Assembly: GCF_017916255.1 (NCBI RefSeq)
Contig: NZ_CP072827.1
Location: 1,426,001-1,490,000 of the forward strand
Source: Streptomyces mobaraensis NBRC 13819 = DSM 40847
GTDB taxonomy: Bacteria; Actinomycetota; Actinomycetes; Streptomycetales; Streptomycetaceae
Length of the DNA stretch: 64,000 nt
Reading direction: 5' to 3'
The notes beneath the pieces are model-generated. The model was not told the DNA's origin, searched no databases, and saw only the letters and a program-made list of their open reading frames with translations. A program made the translations under genes and the position numbers. This document shows, piece after piece, positions 27,048 through 36,003 of this stretch; position 1 is the stretch's first letter; every line of letters starts with the position of its first letter.

Positions 27048-28447
27048 ACGCGCCCCCGGCGCCACCTCAGCACCCCCGCGGCCAGCAGCAGAACCACCCC
27101 CGCGGCCCCGGCACCCAGCACCGGAGCCCCCGGCCCGGGATCCGGCACGGCAGAGCGCCGAGCCCCCGGCCCCGCCCCGAAGTACCGCGGCGCCACCCCC
27201 ACCGGCCCCGACGTGTCGGGCAGGGGCCGAGCCGCCAGAGCGAGCGCCCCCACCGGATCCACCACCCCGGCCCCGAGCTCGTCACTCCGCCCCCCAGCCG
27301 GCACGTTCCGCGCGCTCGCCACGAGAAGCCGCCGCACCTCGGCCGGAGCCAGCCCGGGATGAGCGGAGCGGAGCAGCGCGGCCGTCCCGGAGACGAAGGC
27401 CGCGGCGGCGCTCGTCCCCCACCCCTCGTAGTAGCGCCGGTCGGGATCGGCGATGACGACACCGACGCCCGGCGCGCTGAGCGTCGCGTACCACCGGCGG
27501 GTGGAGAAGGCGGCCCGGCCGCCGTTCCGGTCGACGGCGGTCACGGCGATGACGCCGGGGTACGCGGCCGGGTAGGAGGCGTGGTCGCCGTCCCGGCCGC
27601 CGTTGCCGGCGGAGGCTACGACGACGGCGCCCTTGGCGAGGGCGTAGCGGACGGCGGCGTCCTCGCCGGCGTCCGGGTGGGCGGTGGCGCTGTCGTCGCC
27701 GAGGGAGAGGTTGATGACGTCGGCGCCGTGGTCGGCGGCCCAGCGGATGCCGTCGGCGAGCGCGCCGCCGCGCGCGCCGCGCGCCCGGGCGCGGGCCGGG
27801 TCGGCTTCCTCCAGGATGACGCGCACGGGCAGGATCCGGGCCTCGGGGGCGACGCCCAGCACCCCGTCGCCGTCGCCGTACCCGTGCCCGCGGCCCGCGA
27901 CGATCCCGGCCATGGCGGTGCCGTGCCGCGCCCAGGTCCGGTCGCCGCGCCGGGCGCCGAAGCCGACGAGGTCCTTGCCGGGCAGCACCCGGCCGCGCAG
28001 GTCGGGGTGGCCGGCGTCGACGCCGGTATCGAGGACGGCGACGGTCACCCCGGCCCCGCGCGTGGTCCGCCACGCCTCCTGGAGGCGCAGCGCGTCCAGG
28101 GCCCACTCCTGCACCCGGATCGCGTCGGCGCGCGCGGGGGCGGCGCCCACGATGGTGAGAACGGCCGCGAGAGCGGCTGCCGCGCGGCGCGTGCCACGCC
28201 TTGCGGAGGCGGGCCGCCGGGCGCCGAGCCCGCGTCCCGGACCGCGGAGGGCGGCGCGGAGGGACCGCGCGACGTGCGGGACCCCCCTGGGCCGGGGACC
28301 GCCCCGGGAGAGCCACCGGCCCGGCCGCGCTCCGACCGCTGCGGCGCGGGCACCGCTCGCGGCCGGACGAAGGGCCACCGCGGCGCGTGCCGCTCCGGAC
28401 CGCGAGCCCGGACGGCCGGGCTCCCGCCCCGCCCCCGCCGCGCTCAT
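27035..28447 (-). CDS. Mycosin-like S8 serine protease
   Basis: A 470-residue subtilase with the mycosin layout: signal-like segment (AAAALAAVLTIVGAAPARADA, about residues 87-107), catalytic Asp in VAVLDTGVDAGH, His in RHGTAMAG, Ser in GWGTSAAAAFVSG, and a C-terminal membrane helix (VLGAGAAGVVLLLAAGVLRW) followed by arginines. Mycosins are cell-surface proteases of type VII secretion, but no ESX gene is nearby. Odd features: about 85 Arg/Pro/Gly-rich residues precede the signal segment with poorer third-position bias, so the real start may be inside, although no good ATG or GTG was found. The C-terminal codons lie in a repeat element. The ATG at 28447 overlaps the upstream stop as ATGA. Confidence 0.82.
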   Translation of the reverse strand: MSAAGAGREPGRPGSRSGAARAAVALRPAASGARAAAVGARPGRWLSRGGPRPRGVPHVARSLRAALRGPGRGLGARRPASARRGTRRAAAALAAVLTIVGAAPARADAIRVQEWALDALRLQEAWRTTRGAGVTVAVLDTGVDAGHPDLRGRVLPGKDLVGFGARRGDRTWARHGTAMAGIVAGRGHGYGDGDGVLGVAPEARILPVRVILEEADPARARARGARGGALADGIRWAADHGADVINLSLGDDSATAHPDAGEDAAVRYALAKGAVVVASAGNGGRDGDHASYPAAYPGVIAVTAVDRNGGRAAFSTRRWYATLSAPGVGVVIADPDRRYYEGWGTSAAAAFVSGTAALLRSAHPGLAPAEVRRLLVASARNVPAGGRSDELGAGVVDPVGALALAARPLPDTSGPVGVAPRYFGAGPGARRSAVPDPGPGAPVLGAGAAGVVLLLAAGVLRWRRGRVGCP

Positions 28448-29289
28448 CGCGCGCCCCCGCGCGCCGCCGCCCGGTACGCCCGCTCGACGTGCGCGGCCAG
28501 CGCCGTCGCGTCGTGGCCGAGGCCCGCTTCGGCGGGGGCCGTGGTGGCGGTGGGGGCGACGGCGCGGGCGGCCGGTTCGGGGCGGGCCACGGGACGGCCG
28601 TCGGCGAAGGCGCTGACCGACCAGACGACGACCGGCAGGTCGGTGAGCACACCGACGCGCCAACTGGCGCGCTGCGCCTCGCCGAACCGCTCGGCGGGGG
28701 TGCCGGACGGGGCGTACGGGCGCGGCAGCATGTCCGGCCGCTCGTCGAGCCGTTCGGCGGCGAACCGGTCGTGGAGCGCGCGCATGCCGTCGGCGTCCGC
28801 CTCGGTGACGAGCAGCCCGACGGTGGTGACGCTCGACGACGTGGCGTCGGCGTACGTCGCGCGCAGCAGCCGCGTGCAGCCGGCCGGGCGCAGGGCGAGG
28901 GCGAGCGCCGGGTCGAAGGCGTCGGCGCAGCCGGTGTCGGGGGCCACGCCCAGCCGGATCCAGTCGCGGGACGCGCCGCCGGGCCCGGCGGTCGCGTCGT
29001 GCACGGCGGGCGGGAAGAGGCGGTCGACCGGCACGGTCTCCCAGACGGTGGCCGCGCGGGCGTACGCGGCCTCGGCGACGGTCCGTTCCGGCGGCCGGGC
29101 GGTGAGCCAGCCGCCCGCCGCCGCGCCGCCGAGGAGCCCCGCGCCGAGGATCGCGCAGACGGCCGCGGCGGCCCCGCGCCCGGCACGCCCCGATCCGGCA
29201 ACGGACGGGGGACGAGCGGGACGCGGCGGCAGGGCCACGGGGACGGGGACGGGGGCGGGCATCCGGAGCCGTTCCGCCTCGGTGCCCAC
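28444..29289 (-). CDS. Single-pass membrane protein coupled to the mycosin gene
   Basis: A 281-residue protein with a Pro-rich cytoplasmic N-terminus, one membrane helix (AAAAVCAILGAGLLGGAAAGGWL, about 39-61), and an extracytoplasmic domain of 220 residues with two cysteines (CADAF and CTRLL) that could form a disulfide. I do not recognise the family. The GTG at 29289 has GGGGGAG seven bases upstream. Its TGA overlaps the ATG of the protease gene, so the two proteins are made together. This may be a substrate, chaperone or regulator of the protease. Confidence 0.7.
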   Translation of the reverse strand: MGTEAERLRMPAPVPVPVALPPRPARPPSVAGSGRAGRGAAAAVCAILGAGLLGGAAAGGWLTARPPERTVAEAAYARAATVWETVPVDRLFPPAVHDATAGPGGASRDWIRLGVAPDTGCADAFDPALALALRPAGCTRLLRATYADATSSSVTTVGLLVTEADADGMRALHDRFAAERLDERPDMLPRPYAPSGTPAERFGEAQRASWRVGVLTDLPVVVWSVSAFADGRPVARPEPAARAVAPTATTAPAEAGLGHDATALAAHVERAYRAAARGGAR

Positions 29290-29511
29290 CCTGCGCTCCC
29301 CCGCCCGGACGACCTGTCGTCCGCCTCTCGACTGCCCTGCGGGGCGGGCCGGTTGCCGCCGGGCCCGGCCTCCCCGCGCTGTACGCGGCCGTGGTGATCC
29401 ACGGCGCGCGTCACTCTACGGGCACGCCGCGCCGGAGGCCATCCACCGGGGTTCCCGCTCCGCCGCGCACACCCCTACCCAGGGGTAATCCGCTCTGGCA
29501 AGCTGCGCGCC

Positions 29512-30729
29512 ATGACGCCCGCCTTCGCCCACGCCACCGGCGCCTTCGCCGACCGGGCCCGCTACGACCGGGCCACCGCGCACCTCGACGCCCCGCTGGC
29601 CGTCGTCGACCTGCGGGCGTTCGACGCCAACGCGGCGGATCTGGTGCGCCGGGCGCGGGGCAAGCCGGTCCGGGTGGCCAGCAAGTCGGTGCGCTGCCGG
29701 GCCCTGTTGGAGCGGGTGCTGGAGCGGGACGGCTTCGCGGGGGTGATGAGCCACACGCTCGCCGAGTCGCTGTGGCTGGCCCGTTCGGGCGTGGCCGACG
29801 TGCTGCTCGCCTACCCGTCCGCGGACCGCGCCGGGTTCGCCGAGCTGACGTCCGACGCGCGGCTCGCCCGCGCGGTCACGGTCACGGTGGACGACCCGGC
29901 GCAGCTCACGCTGATCGACGCGGCCCGGACGGGACGCGAGGAGATACGGGTGTGTCTCGAACTGGACACGTCCCTCCGCCTGTTGGCCGGCCGCGTCCGC
30001 GTGGGCGCCCTGCGCTCGCCGCTGCACGATCCGGCCCGGCTGGTGGCGCTGGCCCGCGCGGTGGTCCGCCGGCCCGGTTTCCGGCTGGTGGGCCTGATGG
30101 CGTACGAGGCGCAGGTGGCGGGGGTGGGGGACGCGGTGGCGGGCCGCCCGCTGCGCTCCCGCGCGGTCCGGCTGCTGCAGGCGGTGTCCCGGCGGGAGTT
30201 GGCGGTGCGCCGGGCGGAGGCGGTCCGGGCGGTCCGGGCCGTCGCGGACCTGGAGTTCGTCAACGGTGGCGGGACGGGCAGCGTCCACCACACGGCGGCC
30301 GAGGCGGCGGTCACGGAGGTGGCGGCGGGGTCGGGGCTGTACCAGCCGCGCCTGTTCGACCACTACACCGGTTTCACGGGCCGCCCGGCCGCCCTGTTCG
30401 CCCTGCCGGTGGTCCGCCGGCCGGGCCTCGGCGTCGTCACCGTCCTGGGCGGCGGCCTGCCCGCCTCCGGCCCGTCCGGCCGCGACCGGCTGCCCGTCCC
30501 CCACCTCCCGGCGGGCCTGCGCCTGACCCGCCAGGAGGGCGCCGGCGAGGTGCAGACCCCGCTGCTCGGCGCCCCGGCGGACGACCTGCTCGTCGGCGAC
30601 AAGGTGTGGTTCCGCCACGCCAAGGCCGGCGAACTCTGCGAGCGCTTCGCCGGCCTGCACCTGATCGACGGGGACCGGGTGGTGGCGACGGTGCCGACGT
30701 ACCGGGGTGAGGGAAAGACGTTTCTCTGA
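29512..30729 (+). CDS. PLP fold-type III amino-acid aldolase/deaminase-like enzyme
   Basis: A 405-residue enzyme resembling D-threonine aldolases and D-serine deaminases: an alanine-racemase-like barrel with the PLP lysine in VRVASKSVR (near residue 58) and a C-terminal beta domain (VGDKVWFRHAKAGELCERF). His and Cys residues in that last segment could hold the catalytic metal. The FVNGGGTGSVHHT segment binds the cofactor phosphate. The exact substrate, a beta-hydroxy-D-amino acid or a related compound, is not determined. The gene is convergent with the HAD phosphatase gene, 28 bases apart. Confidence 0.82.
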   Translation: MTPAFAHATGAFADRARYDRATAHLDAPLAVVDLRAFDANAADLVRRARGKPVRVASKSVRCRALLERVLERDGFAGVMSHTLAESLWLARSGVADVLLAYPSADRAGFAELTSDARLARAVTVTVDDPAQLTLIDAARTGREEIRVCLELDTSLRLLAGRVRVGALRSPLHDPARLVALARAVVRRPGFRLVGLMAYEAQVAGVGDAVAGRPLRSRAVRLLQAVSRRELAVRRAEAVRAVRAVADLEFVNGGGTGSVHHTAAEAAVTEVAAGSGLYQPRLFDHYTGFTGRPAALFALPVVRRPGLGVVTVLGGGLPASGPSGRDRLPVPHLPAGLRLTRQEGAGEVQTPLLGAPADDLLVGDKVWFRHAKAGELCERFAGLHLIDGDRVVATVPTYRGEGKTFL

Positions 30730-30757
30730 CCCCTGACCCCGGTACACCGGCGGCCTG

Positions 30758-32038
30758 TCAGAGGGCCGCGGTGTCCGTCTGGTCCGGGATCACCGAGCCG
30801 TCCGTGCGGCGGACGGGGGCGAGGGTGCCGTCGGGACGGGTGTAACCGGCCGTGGCGCAGGGGTACGTGCCGGTCTTGCGCGGCATCGGGTCGATGAACA
30901 TCGGGTTGGCGACCCAGCGGCCGTCCTCGTTGTCGTACGCCCGGCACATCAGCTCGGCCTTGTTGCGGTTGATCGCCAGGTGGGCGCCGGTGGCGTCGCC
31001 GACGAAGGTGACGTCCGTGTCGGCGTCACCGGCGCCGAGGGCGATGCGGTGCCGGAAGTCCTGCTGCTGCCACGCCTTGGCGCCCTTGATGCCGAAGATG
31101 TGCTCGTTGATCATGCAGCGCTTGCCGTCCATGTACGGCAGGGCCTCGCCCATGCCGTCCTTGACGTCGCCGCAGCCCTTGATGCCCGCGGTGAGGCGGC
31201 CGTTCTTGACGATGCTGCGGATGCCGATGGTGTGGGCGCGGTCCAGACCGACGCCGCCGGACCAGGCCTCGGCGATGGGCTCGGAGGAGGCGGAGACGAT
31301 GTAGACGTCGAAACCGGCCGCCTTGAGCGTCCGGATGAGGTCCTTCTGCTGGTCGTAGTAGCGGACGTAGCCGGCGATGGTGTGGGTGCCGACCGTCTGC
31401 TTGCTGCCCACGGGCGCGGCGAGCTGCTCGGCGCGGGCCTTGCGGGCGAAGGAGGAGAGCGCGGCCGGGGTGTGGCCGGAGAACAGCTGCGGGATCCAGG
31501 CGTACGCGGGAACGGTACGGCGGTGGTTCCAGTCGCCCGCGAACGCCGCCTCGCCGGCCATCGTCTTCGACTTCTCGCGGATCTCGAATATCTCGTCCGC
31601 GCAGCGGGTGTTCTTCGAGGTCGGCAGCGGCTTGCCGGCCGGCACGGAGGTGCCGCAGGCGGCGGTGAGGGCCCGGTCGGCGGCCGGGGTCAGCCACTTG
31701 CTGGTGTCCTTCCAGCTCTTCGGCCGGAGGATCTTGTCGTGCTTGAGCGACCAGGCGAGGGTGGCGTCGGTGATGTCGTTCTTGACGACGGTGTTGTCCC
31801 AGTCGAACGCGGCGACGGGACGGGGGCCGGTCCGGCCCGAACAGGTGCCGCGCTCGTCGATCATGCGCTGGAGCTTGGCGCGGTTGGTGCCGAACCAGGA
31901 GATGTTCTTGTCCAGCTGGGGACAGTGGGCCGCGGTCCGGGCGCCGTGCGCCGCCGGGGCCGCGCCCGCGGTCGGCGCCGAGGTGGCGAGGGTTGCGGTG
32001 ACCAGGAAGCCGGCGGCGATGGCGTACTTCGTGCGCAT
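30758..32038 (-). CDS. Secreted HAD-superfamily phosphatase
   Basis: A 426-residue exported phosphatase. The signal peptide is clear (MRTKYAIAAGFLVTATLATS, cleavage near AGA-AP). HAD motif I is FDWDNTVVKND (nucleophile and acid/base Asp), motif II IVSAS, motif III probably the lysine in GIKGAKAW, and motif IV VGDATGAH. The layout resembles extracellular phosphorylcholine phosphatases and bacterial phosphoserine-phosphatase-like proteins, so a role in scavenging phosphate from choline or amino-alcohol phosphates is plausible. The ATG at 32038 was chosen because it starts the signal peptide. Confidence 0.85.
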   Translation of the reverse strand: MRTKYAIAAGFLVTATLATSAPTAGAAPAAHGARTAAHCPQLDKNISWFGTNRAKLQRMIDERGTCSGRTGPRPVAAFDWDNTVVKNDITDATLAWSLKHDKILRPKSWKDTSKWLTPAADRALTAACGTSVPAGKPLPTSKNTRCADEIFEIREKSKTMAGEAAFAGDWNHRRTVPAYAWIPQLFSGHTPAALSSFARKARAEQLAAPVGSKQTVGTHTIAGYVRYYDQQKDLIRTLKAAGFDVYIVSASSEPIAEAWSGGVGLDRAHTIGIRSIVKNGRLTAGIKGCGDVKDGMGEALPYMDGKRCMINEHIFGIKGAKAWQQQDFRHRIALGAGDADTDVTFVGDATGAHLAINRNKAELMCRAYDNEDGRWVANPMFIDPMPRKTGTYPCATAGYTRPDGTLAPVRRTDGSVIPDQTDTAAL

Positions 32039-32147
32039 GCGTACTCTTCGGTGCTCGGTGCTGAAAGGGCAGGACACACGCCCGGGCCGGACGGGAACGT
32101 CCGGCTCCGGCGTCTGATCATGGACCTTACAGGCGGAGCGCCGATGG

Positions 32148-32930
32148 CTACAGGGGGGTCACATACGCCCCGGAGATCCCCCCGTCCACCAGGAATTCCG
32201 CCGCGTTCACGAACGACGCGTCGTCACTCGCCAGGAACGCCACGGCCGCCGCGATCTCCTCCGCCTCCGCGAACCGGCCCACCGGCACGTGCACCAGGCG
32301 CCGCGCGGCCCGCTCCGGATCCTTGGCGAACAGCTCCTTGAGGAGCGGCGTGTTGACCGGCCCCGGGCACAGCGCGTTCACCCGGATCCCGTCCCGCGCG
32401 AACTGCACCCCCAGCTCCCGGGACATCGCCAGCACACCGCCCTTCGACGCGGTGTAGCTGATCTGCGACGTCGCCGAGCCCAGCACCGCGACGAACGACG
32501 CGGTGTTGATGATCGACCCCTTGCCCTGGGCGCGCATGTACGGCAGCGCCGCCTTGCAGCACAGGTAGACGGAGGTGAGGTTCACTTCCTGGACGCGCTT
32601 CCAGGCGTCGAGGCCGGTGGTCAGGATCGAGTCGTCGTCGGGCGGGGAGATGCCGGCGTTGTTGAACGCGATGTCGACCGAGCCGTAGGTGTCGTTCGCG
32701 GCTTTGAAGAGGGCTTCGACCTGGTCGGCGTCGGTGACGTCGGTGCGGACGAACAGGCCGCCGACTTCTTCGGCGGCCGCCCGGCCCGCCTTCTCGTCGA
32801 CGTCGGCGCAGACGACGTTGGCGCCCTCGGACGCGAGGCGGCGGGCGGTGGCGAGGCCGATGCCGCCGGCTGCGCCGGTGATGACGGCCGTTCGGCCGGG
32901 GAGGCGGCGGCAGGTGGGGGTGTCGGACAC
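32148..32930 (-). CDS. Short-chain dehydrogenase/reductase (FabG-like)
   Basis: A 260-residue classical SDR. The NAD(P) motif TGAAGGIG is near residue 19, NNAG near 94, catalytic Ser in NTASFVAVLGSATSQ, and YTASKG gives the YxxxK pair. The Asp at the end of the second strand (VVCADVDEK) favours NAD(H). It oxidises a hydroxyl group of an unknown substrate. The GTG start at 32930 follows GGAAAGGGA. It lies downstream of the aldehyde dehydrogenase on the same strand but is separated from it by palindromic element C, so it may be a separate transcript. Placement suggests a role in the adjacent amine or amino-alcohol pathway. Confidence 0.88.
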   Translation of the reverse strand: MSDTPTCRRLPGRTAVITGAAGGIGLATARRLASEGANVVCADVDEKAGRAAAEEVGGLFVRTDVTDADQVEALFKAANDTYGSVDIAFNNAGISPPDDDSILTTGLDAWKRVQEVNLTSVYLCCKAALPYMRAQGKGSIINTASFVAVLGSATSQISYTASKGGVLAMSRELGVQFARDGIRVNALCPGPVNTPLLKELFAKDPERAARRLVHVPVGRFAEAEEIAAAVAFLASDDASFVNAAEFLVDGGISGAYVTPL

Positions 32931-32975
32931 GAGGGTTCCCTTTCCGTGGGTGGTGGGTGGTGCCTGCGGCGGGCT

Positions 32976-33180
32976 GGTGCCCCGGTCCCGCCCTTTCACC
33001 GTTTCTTGCAGGGGCTCTGCCCCCGCACCCCCGAAACCGCGCTCCGCGCGGTTGTCCTCAAACGCCGGACGGGCTGATTTTTCAGCCCGTCCGGCGTTTG
33101 AGGACGAGCGGCGAAGCCGCGAAAAGGGGGGGTCTGGGGCGCAGCCCCAGGAAACGGAGAAAGGGCGGGTCCGGGGCACC
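32976..33180. repeat. Multi-hairpin palindromic element, copy C
   Basis: A 205-bp complete copy between the SDR and aldehyde dehydrogenase genes. The central perfect inverted repeat is 24 bp (33054-33077 with 33082-33105) around TTTT. The outer arms begin GGTGCCCCGGTCCCGCCC and end GGGCGGGTCCGGGGCACC. The GTTTG/CAAAC variant is present in both central arms. The aldehyde dehydrogenase stop codon (33182-33184) abuts its right end. Confidence 0.92.
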
Positions 33181-33181
33181 C

Positions 33182-34552
33182 TCACTCCACAGCAACGAAC
33201 ACGTTCTTCACCTCCGCGAACGCGGCAACCGCATCGGGCCCCAACTCCCGCCCCAGCCCCGACTGCTTGAACCCCCCGAAGGGCGTCCAATACCGCACGG
33301 AACTGTGCGAGTTGACGGACAGGTTCCCGGCCGCGACGGCCCGCGACACGCGCAGCGCCCGCGAGACGTCCCGCGTCCAGAGCGACCCGGACAGCCCGTA
33401 GTCCGTCGCGTTGGCGATCCGCACGGCCTCGTCCTCGTCCTCGAAGGGGATGACGACGGCGACGGGCCCGAAGACCTCCTCGCGCGCCACCCGGTCCCCG
33501 GCGGAGCCCTCCAGCACCGTGGCGGGGTACCAGAACCCCTTCCCCGAGGGGGCGTCGCCGCGGATCGCCGCGGGCGCAGACTCCGGGACGTACGAGCGGA
33601 CCCGCTCCCGGTGGGCCGCCGAGATCAGCGGGCCCATCCCGGTGGCCGGGTCGGCGGGGTCGCCGACGACGACGGACCGGACGGCCGGTTCCAGCAGCTC
33701 CATGAAGCGGTCGTACACCGGGCGCTGGACGAGGATGCGGCTGCGCGCGCAGCAGTCCTGGCCGGTGTTGTCGAGGAACGAGCCGGGGGCGGTCGCGGCG
33801 GCGCGCTCGACGTCCGCGTCCGCGAAGACGATGTTGGCGGACTTGCCGCCGAGTTCGAGGGTCACCCGCTTCACGCGCTCGGCGCACTTCGCCATGATCC
33901 GCTTGCCGACGCCCGTGGAACCGGTGAAGACGATCTTGGCGACGCCGGGGTGCTCGACGAGCGCGTTCCCGGCCTCCGGGCCGGTCCCCGGGAGGGCTTG
34001 GAGCAGTCCCTCCGGCAGTCCGGCCGCCAGGGCCAGCTCCGCCAGCCGCAGCGCGGTGAGCGGCGTGGTCTCGGCCGGTTTGAGGAGGACGGCGTTGCCG
34101 GCGGCGAGGGCGGGGGCGAAGCCCCAGGCGGCGACGGGCATGGGGAAGTTCCACGGGACGATGACGCCGACGACGCCGAGCGGCTCGTGGAAGGTCACGT
34201 CCAGGCCGCCGGCCACCGGGATCTGCCGGCCGGTGAGCCGTTCGACGCCGCCGGCCGCGTAGTCGAGGAGGTCGCGGACGTTGCCGGCCTCCCAGCGGGC
34301 GCTCCCCACCGGGTGCCCGGCCTCGCGGACCTCCAGCAGGGCCAGTTCCTCCAGGTGCGCGTCGACGACGCCGGCGAAGCGGCGGAGCAGCCTGGCACGG
34401 TCGCCGGGGGCGAGGGCGGCCCAGCCGCGCTGCGCCTCGGCGGCCCTCCGGACGGCCGCGTCCACGTCCTCCGCCGTGGCGGCGAGGACGGTGGCGACGA
34501 CCTCCTCGGTCGCGGGGTTGAGAACTTCCAGCAGCACGGTTCCGTCCCTCAC
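33182..34552 (-). CDS. NAD(P)-dependent aldehyde dehydrogenase
   Basis: A 456-residue aldehyde dehydrogenase, somewhat shorter at the N-terminus than the 480-500 usual. The substrate-channel segment WNFPMPVAAWGFAPALAAGN, catalytic Glu in TLELGGKSANIVF and catalytic Cys in NTGQDCCARSR are intact, as is FGPVAVV for the cofactor. In the glutamylation pathway it would oxidise the gamma-glutamyl-amino-aldehyde. The start GTG at 34552 overlaps the upstream stop codon (ATGTGA). A second GTG at 34537 with AGGGACGG before it is equally plausible. It is cotranscribed with the synthetase gene. Confidence 0.93.
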   Translation of the reverse strand: MRDGTVLLEVLNPATEEVVATVLAATAEDVDAAVRRAAEAQRGWAALAPGDRARLLRRFAGVVDAHLEELALLEVREAGHPVGSARWEAGNVRDLLDYAAGGVERLTGRQIPVAGGLDVTFHEPLGVVGVIVPWNFPMPVAAWGFAPALAAGNAVLLKPAETTPLTALRLAELALAAGLPEGLLQALPGTGPEAGNALVEHPGVAKIVFTGSTGVGKRIMAKCAERVKRVTLELGGKSANIVFADADVERAAATAPGSFLDNTGQDCCARSRILVQRPVYDRFMELLEPAVRSVVVGDPADPATGMGPLISAAHRERVRSYVPESAPAAIRGDAPSGKGFWYPATVLEGSAGDRVAREEVFGPVAVVIPFEDEDEAVRIANATDYGLSGSLWTRDVSRALRVSRAVAAGNLSVNSHSSVRYWTPFGGFKQSGLGRELGPDAVAAFAEVKNVFVAVE

Positions 34553-35916
34553 ATGCGCTCGAAGGAGCGGTAGCGCTCCCAGTCCGTCACGGCGGTGTCG
34601 TACGCCTCCTGCTCGACCCGGGCCATGGTCAGGTAGTGCTCGACCACCTCGTCCCCGAACGCGGCCCGGGCCAGGGCGCTGCCCTCCCACAGCTCCGCCG
34701 CCTCGCGGAGTGTCGCGGGAACGTGCCGGGCGTCACCGGCGTAGGCGTTGCCGGTGCACACCTCGGGGAGCTCCAGCTCGTTCTCCACCCCGTGCAGTCC
34801 GGCCGCGATCATGCCGGCGACGGCGAGGTAGGGGTTGACGTCGCCGCCGGGGAGGCGGTTCTCGAAACGGTGGGAGCGGCCGTGGCCGACGACGCGGAGG
34901 GCGCAGGTGCGGTTGTCCGGCCCCCAGGCGACGGCGGTCGGGGCGAAGGAGCCGGGGCGGAACCGCTTGTAGGAGTTGATGTTGGGCGCGTAGAGGAGGG
35001 TGAACTCCCGCAGCGCGGCGAGCTGCCCGGCGAGGAAGTGCCGCATGGTGTCCGACATGCCGTACGGGCCGTCGTCGTCGGCGAGCACCGGCCGCCCGGC
35101 CGCGTCGCGCAACGAGAGGTGGATGTGGCAGGAGTTGCCCTCGCGCTCGTCGTACTTGGCCATGAAGGTGAGCGCCATGCCCTCCTGGGCGGCTATCTCC
35201 TTGGCGCCGGTCTTGTAGACGGAGTGCTGGTCGCAGGTGACGAGGGCCTCGTCGTAGCGGAACGCGATCTCGTGCTGGCCGAGGTTGCACTCGCCCTTCG
35301 CGCTCTCGACGACGAGTCCGGCGGCGCCCATCTCGTTGCGGATGCGACGCAGCAGCGGCTCGACCCGGCCGGTACCGAGGACGGAGTAGTCCACGTTGTA
35401 CTGGTTCACGGGAGTGAGCCCCCGGTAGCCGCCGTTCCACGCCTCCTCGTAGGAGTCCTTGAAGACCATGAACTCCAGTTCCGTGCCCACCTGGGCGGTC
35501 CAGCCGCGCTCGGCGAGCCGGTCGAGCTGGCGGCGGAGGATCTGCCGGGGCGAGGCGAGCACCGGGGAACCGTCGTGCCAGGTGAGATCGGCCGTGACCA
35601 GGGCGGTGCCCGGGTTCCAGGGGGTGCGGCGCAGGGTGGACAGGTCCGGGCGCATCGCGAAGTCGCCGTAGCCGCGTTCCCAGGAGGCCATGGCGTAGCC
35701 GTCGACGGTGTTCATGTCGGCGTCCACGGCCAGCAGGTAGTTGCAGCCCTCGGTGCCGTTCTCCAGCACGTCGTCGAGGAAGAAGCGGGCAGCGAACCGT
35801 TTCCCCTGGAGCCGCCCCTGCATGTCGGTGAAGGCGAGGACGACGGTGTCGGTCTCCCCGGCGTCGACGAGCCGGCGGAGCTCGTCGACGCTGAGCGGGG
35901 GCGTGCGGTCTGCCAC
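34549..35916 (-). CDS. glnA4: Glutamine-synthetase-like gamma-glutamyl-amine ligase (GlnA4-like)
   Basis: A 455-residue member of the glutamine synthetase superfamily that ligates glutamate to an amine with ATP. Metal and ATP motifs are visible: VGTELEFMVF, AKGECNLGQHEIAF, NSCHIHLS and the catalytic segment NRLPGGDVNPYLA. It lacks the adenylylation-site region of true GlnA. From gene order it corresponds to S. coelicolor GlnA4, reported as a gamma-glutamylethanolamide synthetase; the relative GlnA3 acts on polyamines. The GTG at 35916 has GGGAGG eight bases upstream. It is divergent from a FadR-type regulator that should control it. Confidence 0.88.
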   Translation of the reverse strand: MADRTPPLSVDELRRLVDAGETDTVVLAFTDMQGRLQGKRFAARFFLDDVLENGTEGCNYLLAVDADMNTVDGYAMASWERGYGDFAMRPDLSTLRRTPWNPGTALVTADLTWHDGSPVLASPRQILRRQLDRLAERGWTAQVGTELEFMVFKDSYEEAWNGGYRGLTPVNQYNVDYSVLGTGRVEPLLRRIRNEMGAAGLVVESAKGECNLGQHEIAFRYDEALVTCDQHSVYKTGAKEIAAQEGMALTFMAKYDEREGNSCHIHLSLRDAAGRPVLADDDGPYGMSDTMRHFLAGQLAALREFTLLYAPNINSYKRFRPGSFAPTAVAWGPDNRTCALRVVGHGRSHRFENRLPGGDVNPYLAVAGMIAAGLHGVENELELPEVCTGNAYAGDARHVPATLREAAELWEGSALARAAFGDEVVEHYLTMARVEQEAYDTAVTDWERYRSFERM

Positions 35917-35980
35917 AGGTGAGCCTCCCTGTCGGTGCGGTCCGTGCGGTGCGACCGGAGGTCTTAAGGTATGCCGGTAG

Positions 35981-35989
35981 ACCATTGGT
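35981..35989. promoter_or_regulatory. Candidate FadR/GntR operator
   Basis: ACCATTGGT is a 9-bp palindrome in the 87-bp divergent gap between the synthetase and the regulator. FadR-type GntR proteins bind short T-G-G-T/A-C-C-A-like palindromes. It lies 15 bases upstream of the regulator's ATG at 36004, which favours that start over the ATG at 35971. Confidence 0.4.
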
Positions 35990-36003
35990 TGGGAAGGGGT
36001 CCG

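Noticed and set aside
27035..29289. A type VII (ESX) secretion locus
   Set aside because: Only a mycosin-like protease is present. No EccC ATPase, EccB/D/E membrane component or WXG100 protein could be found nearby.
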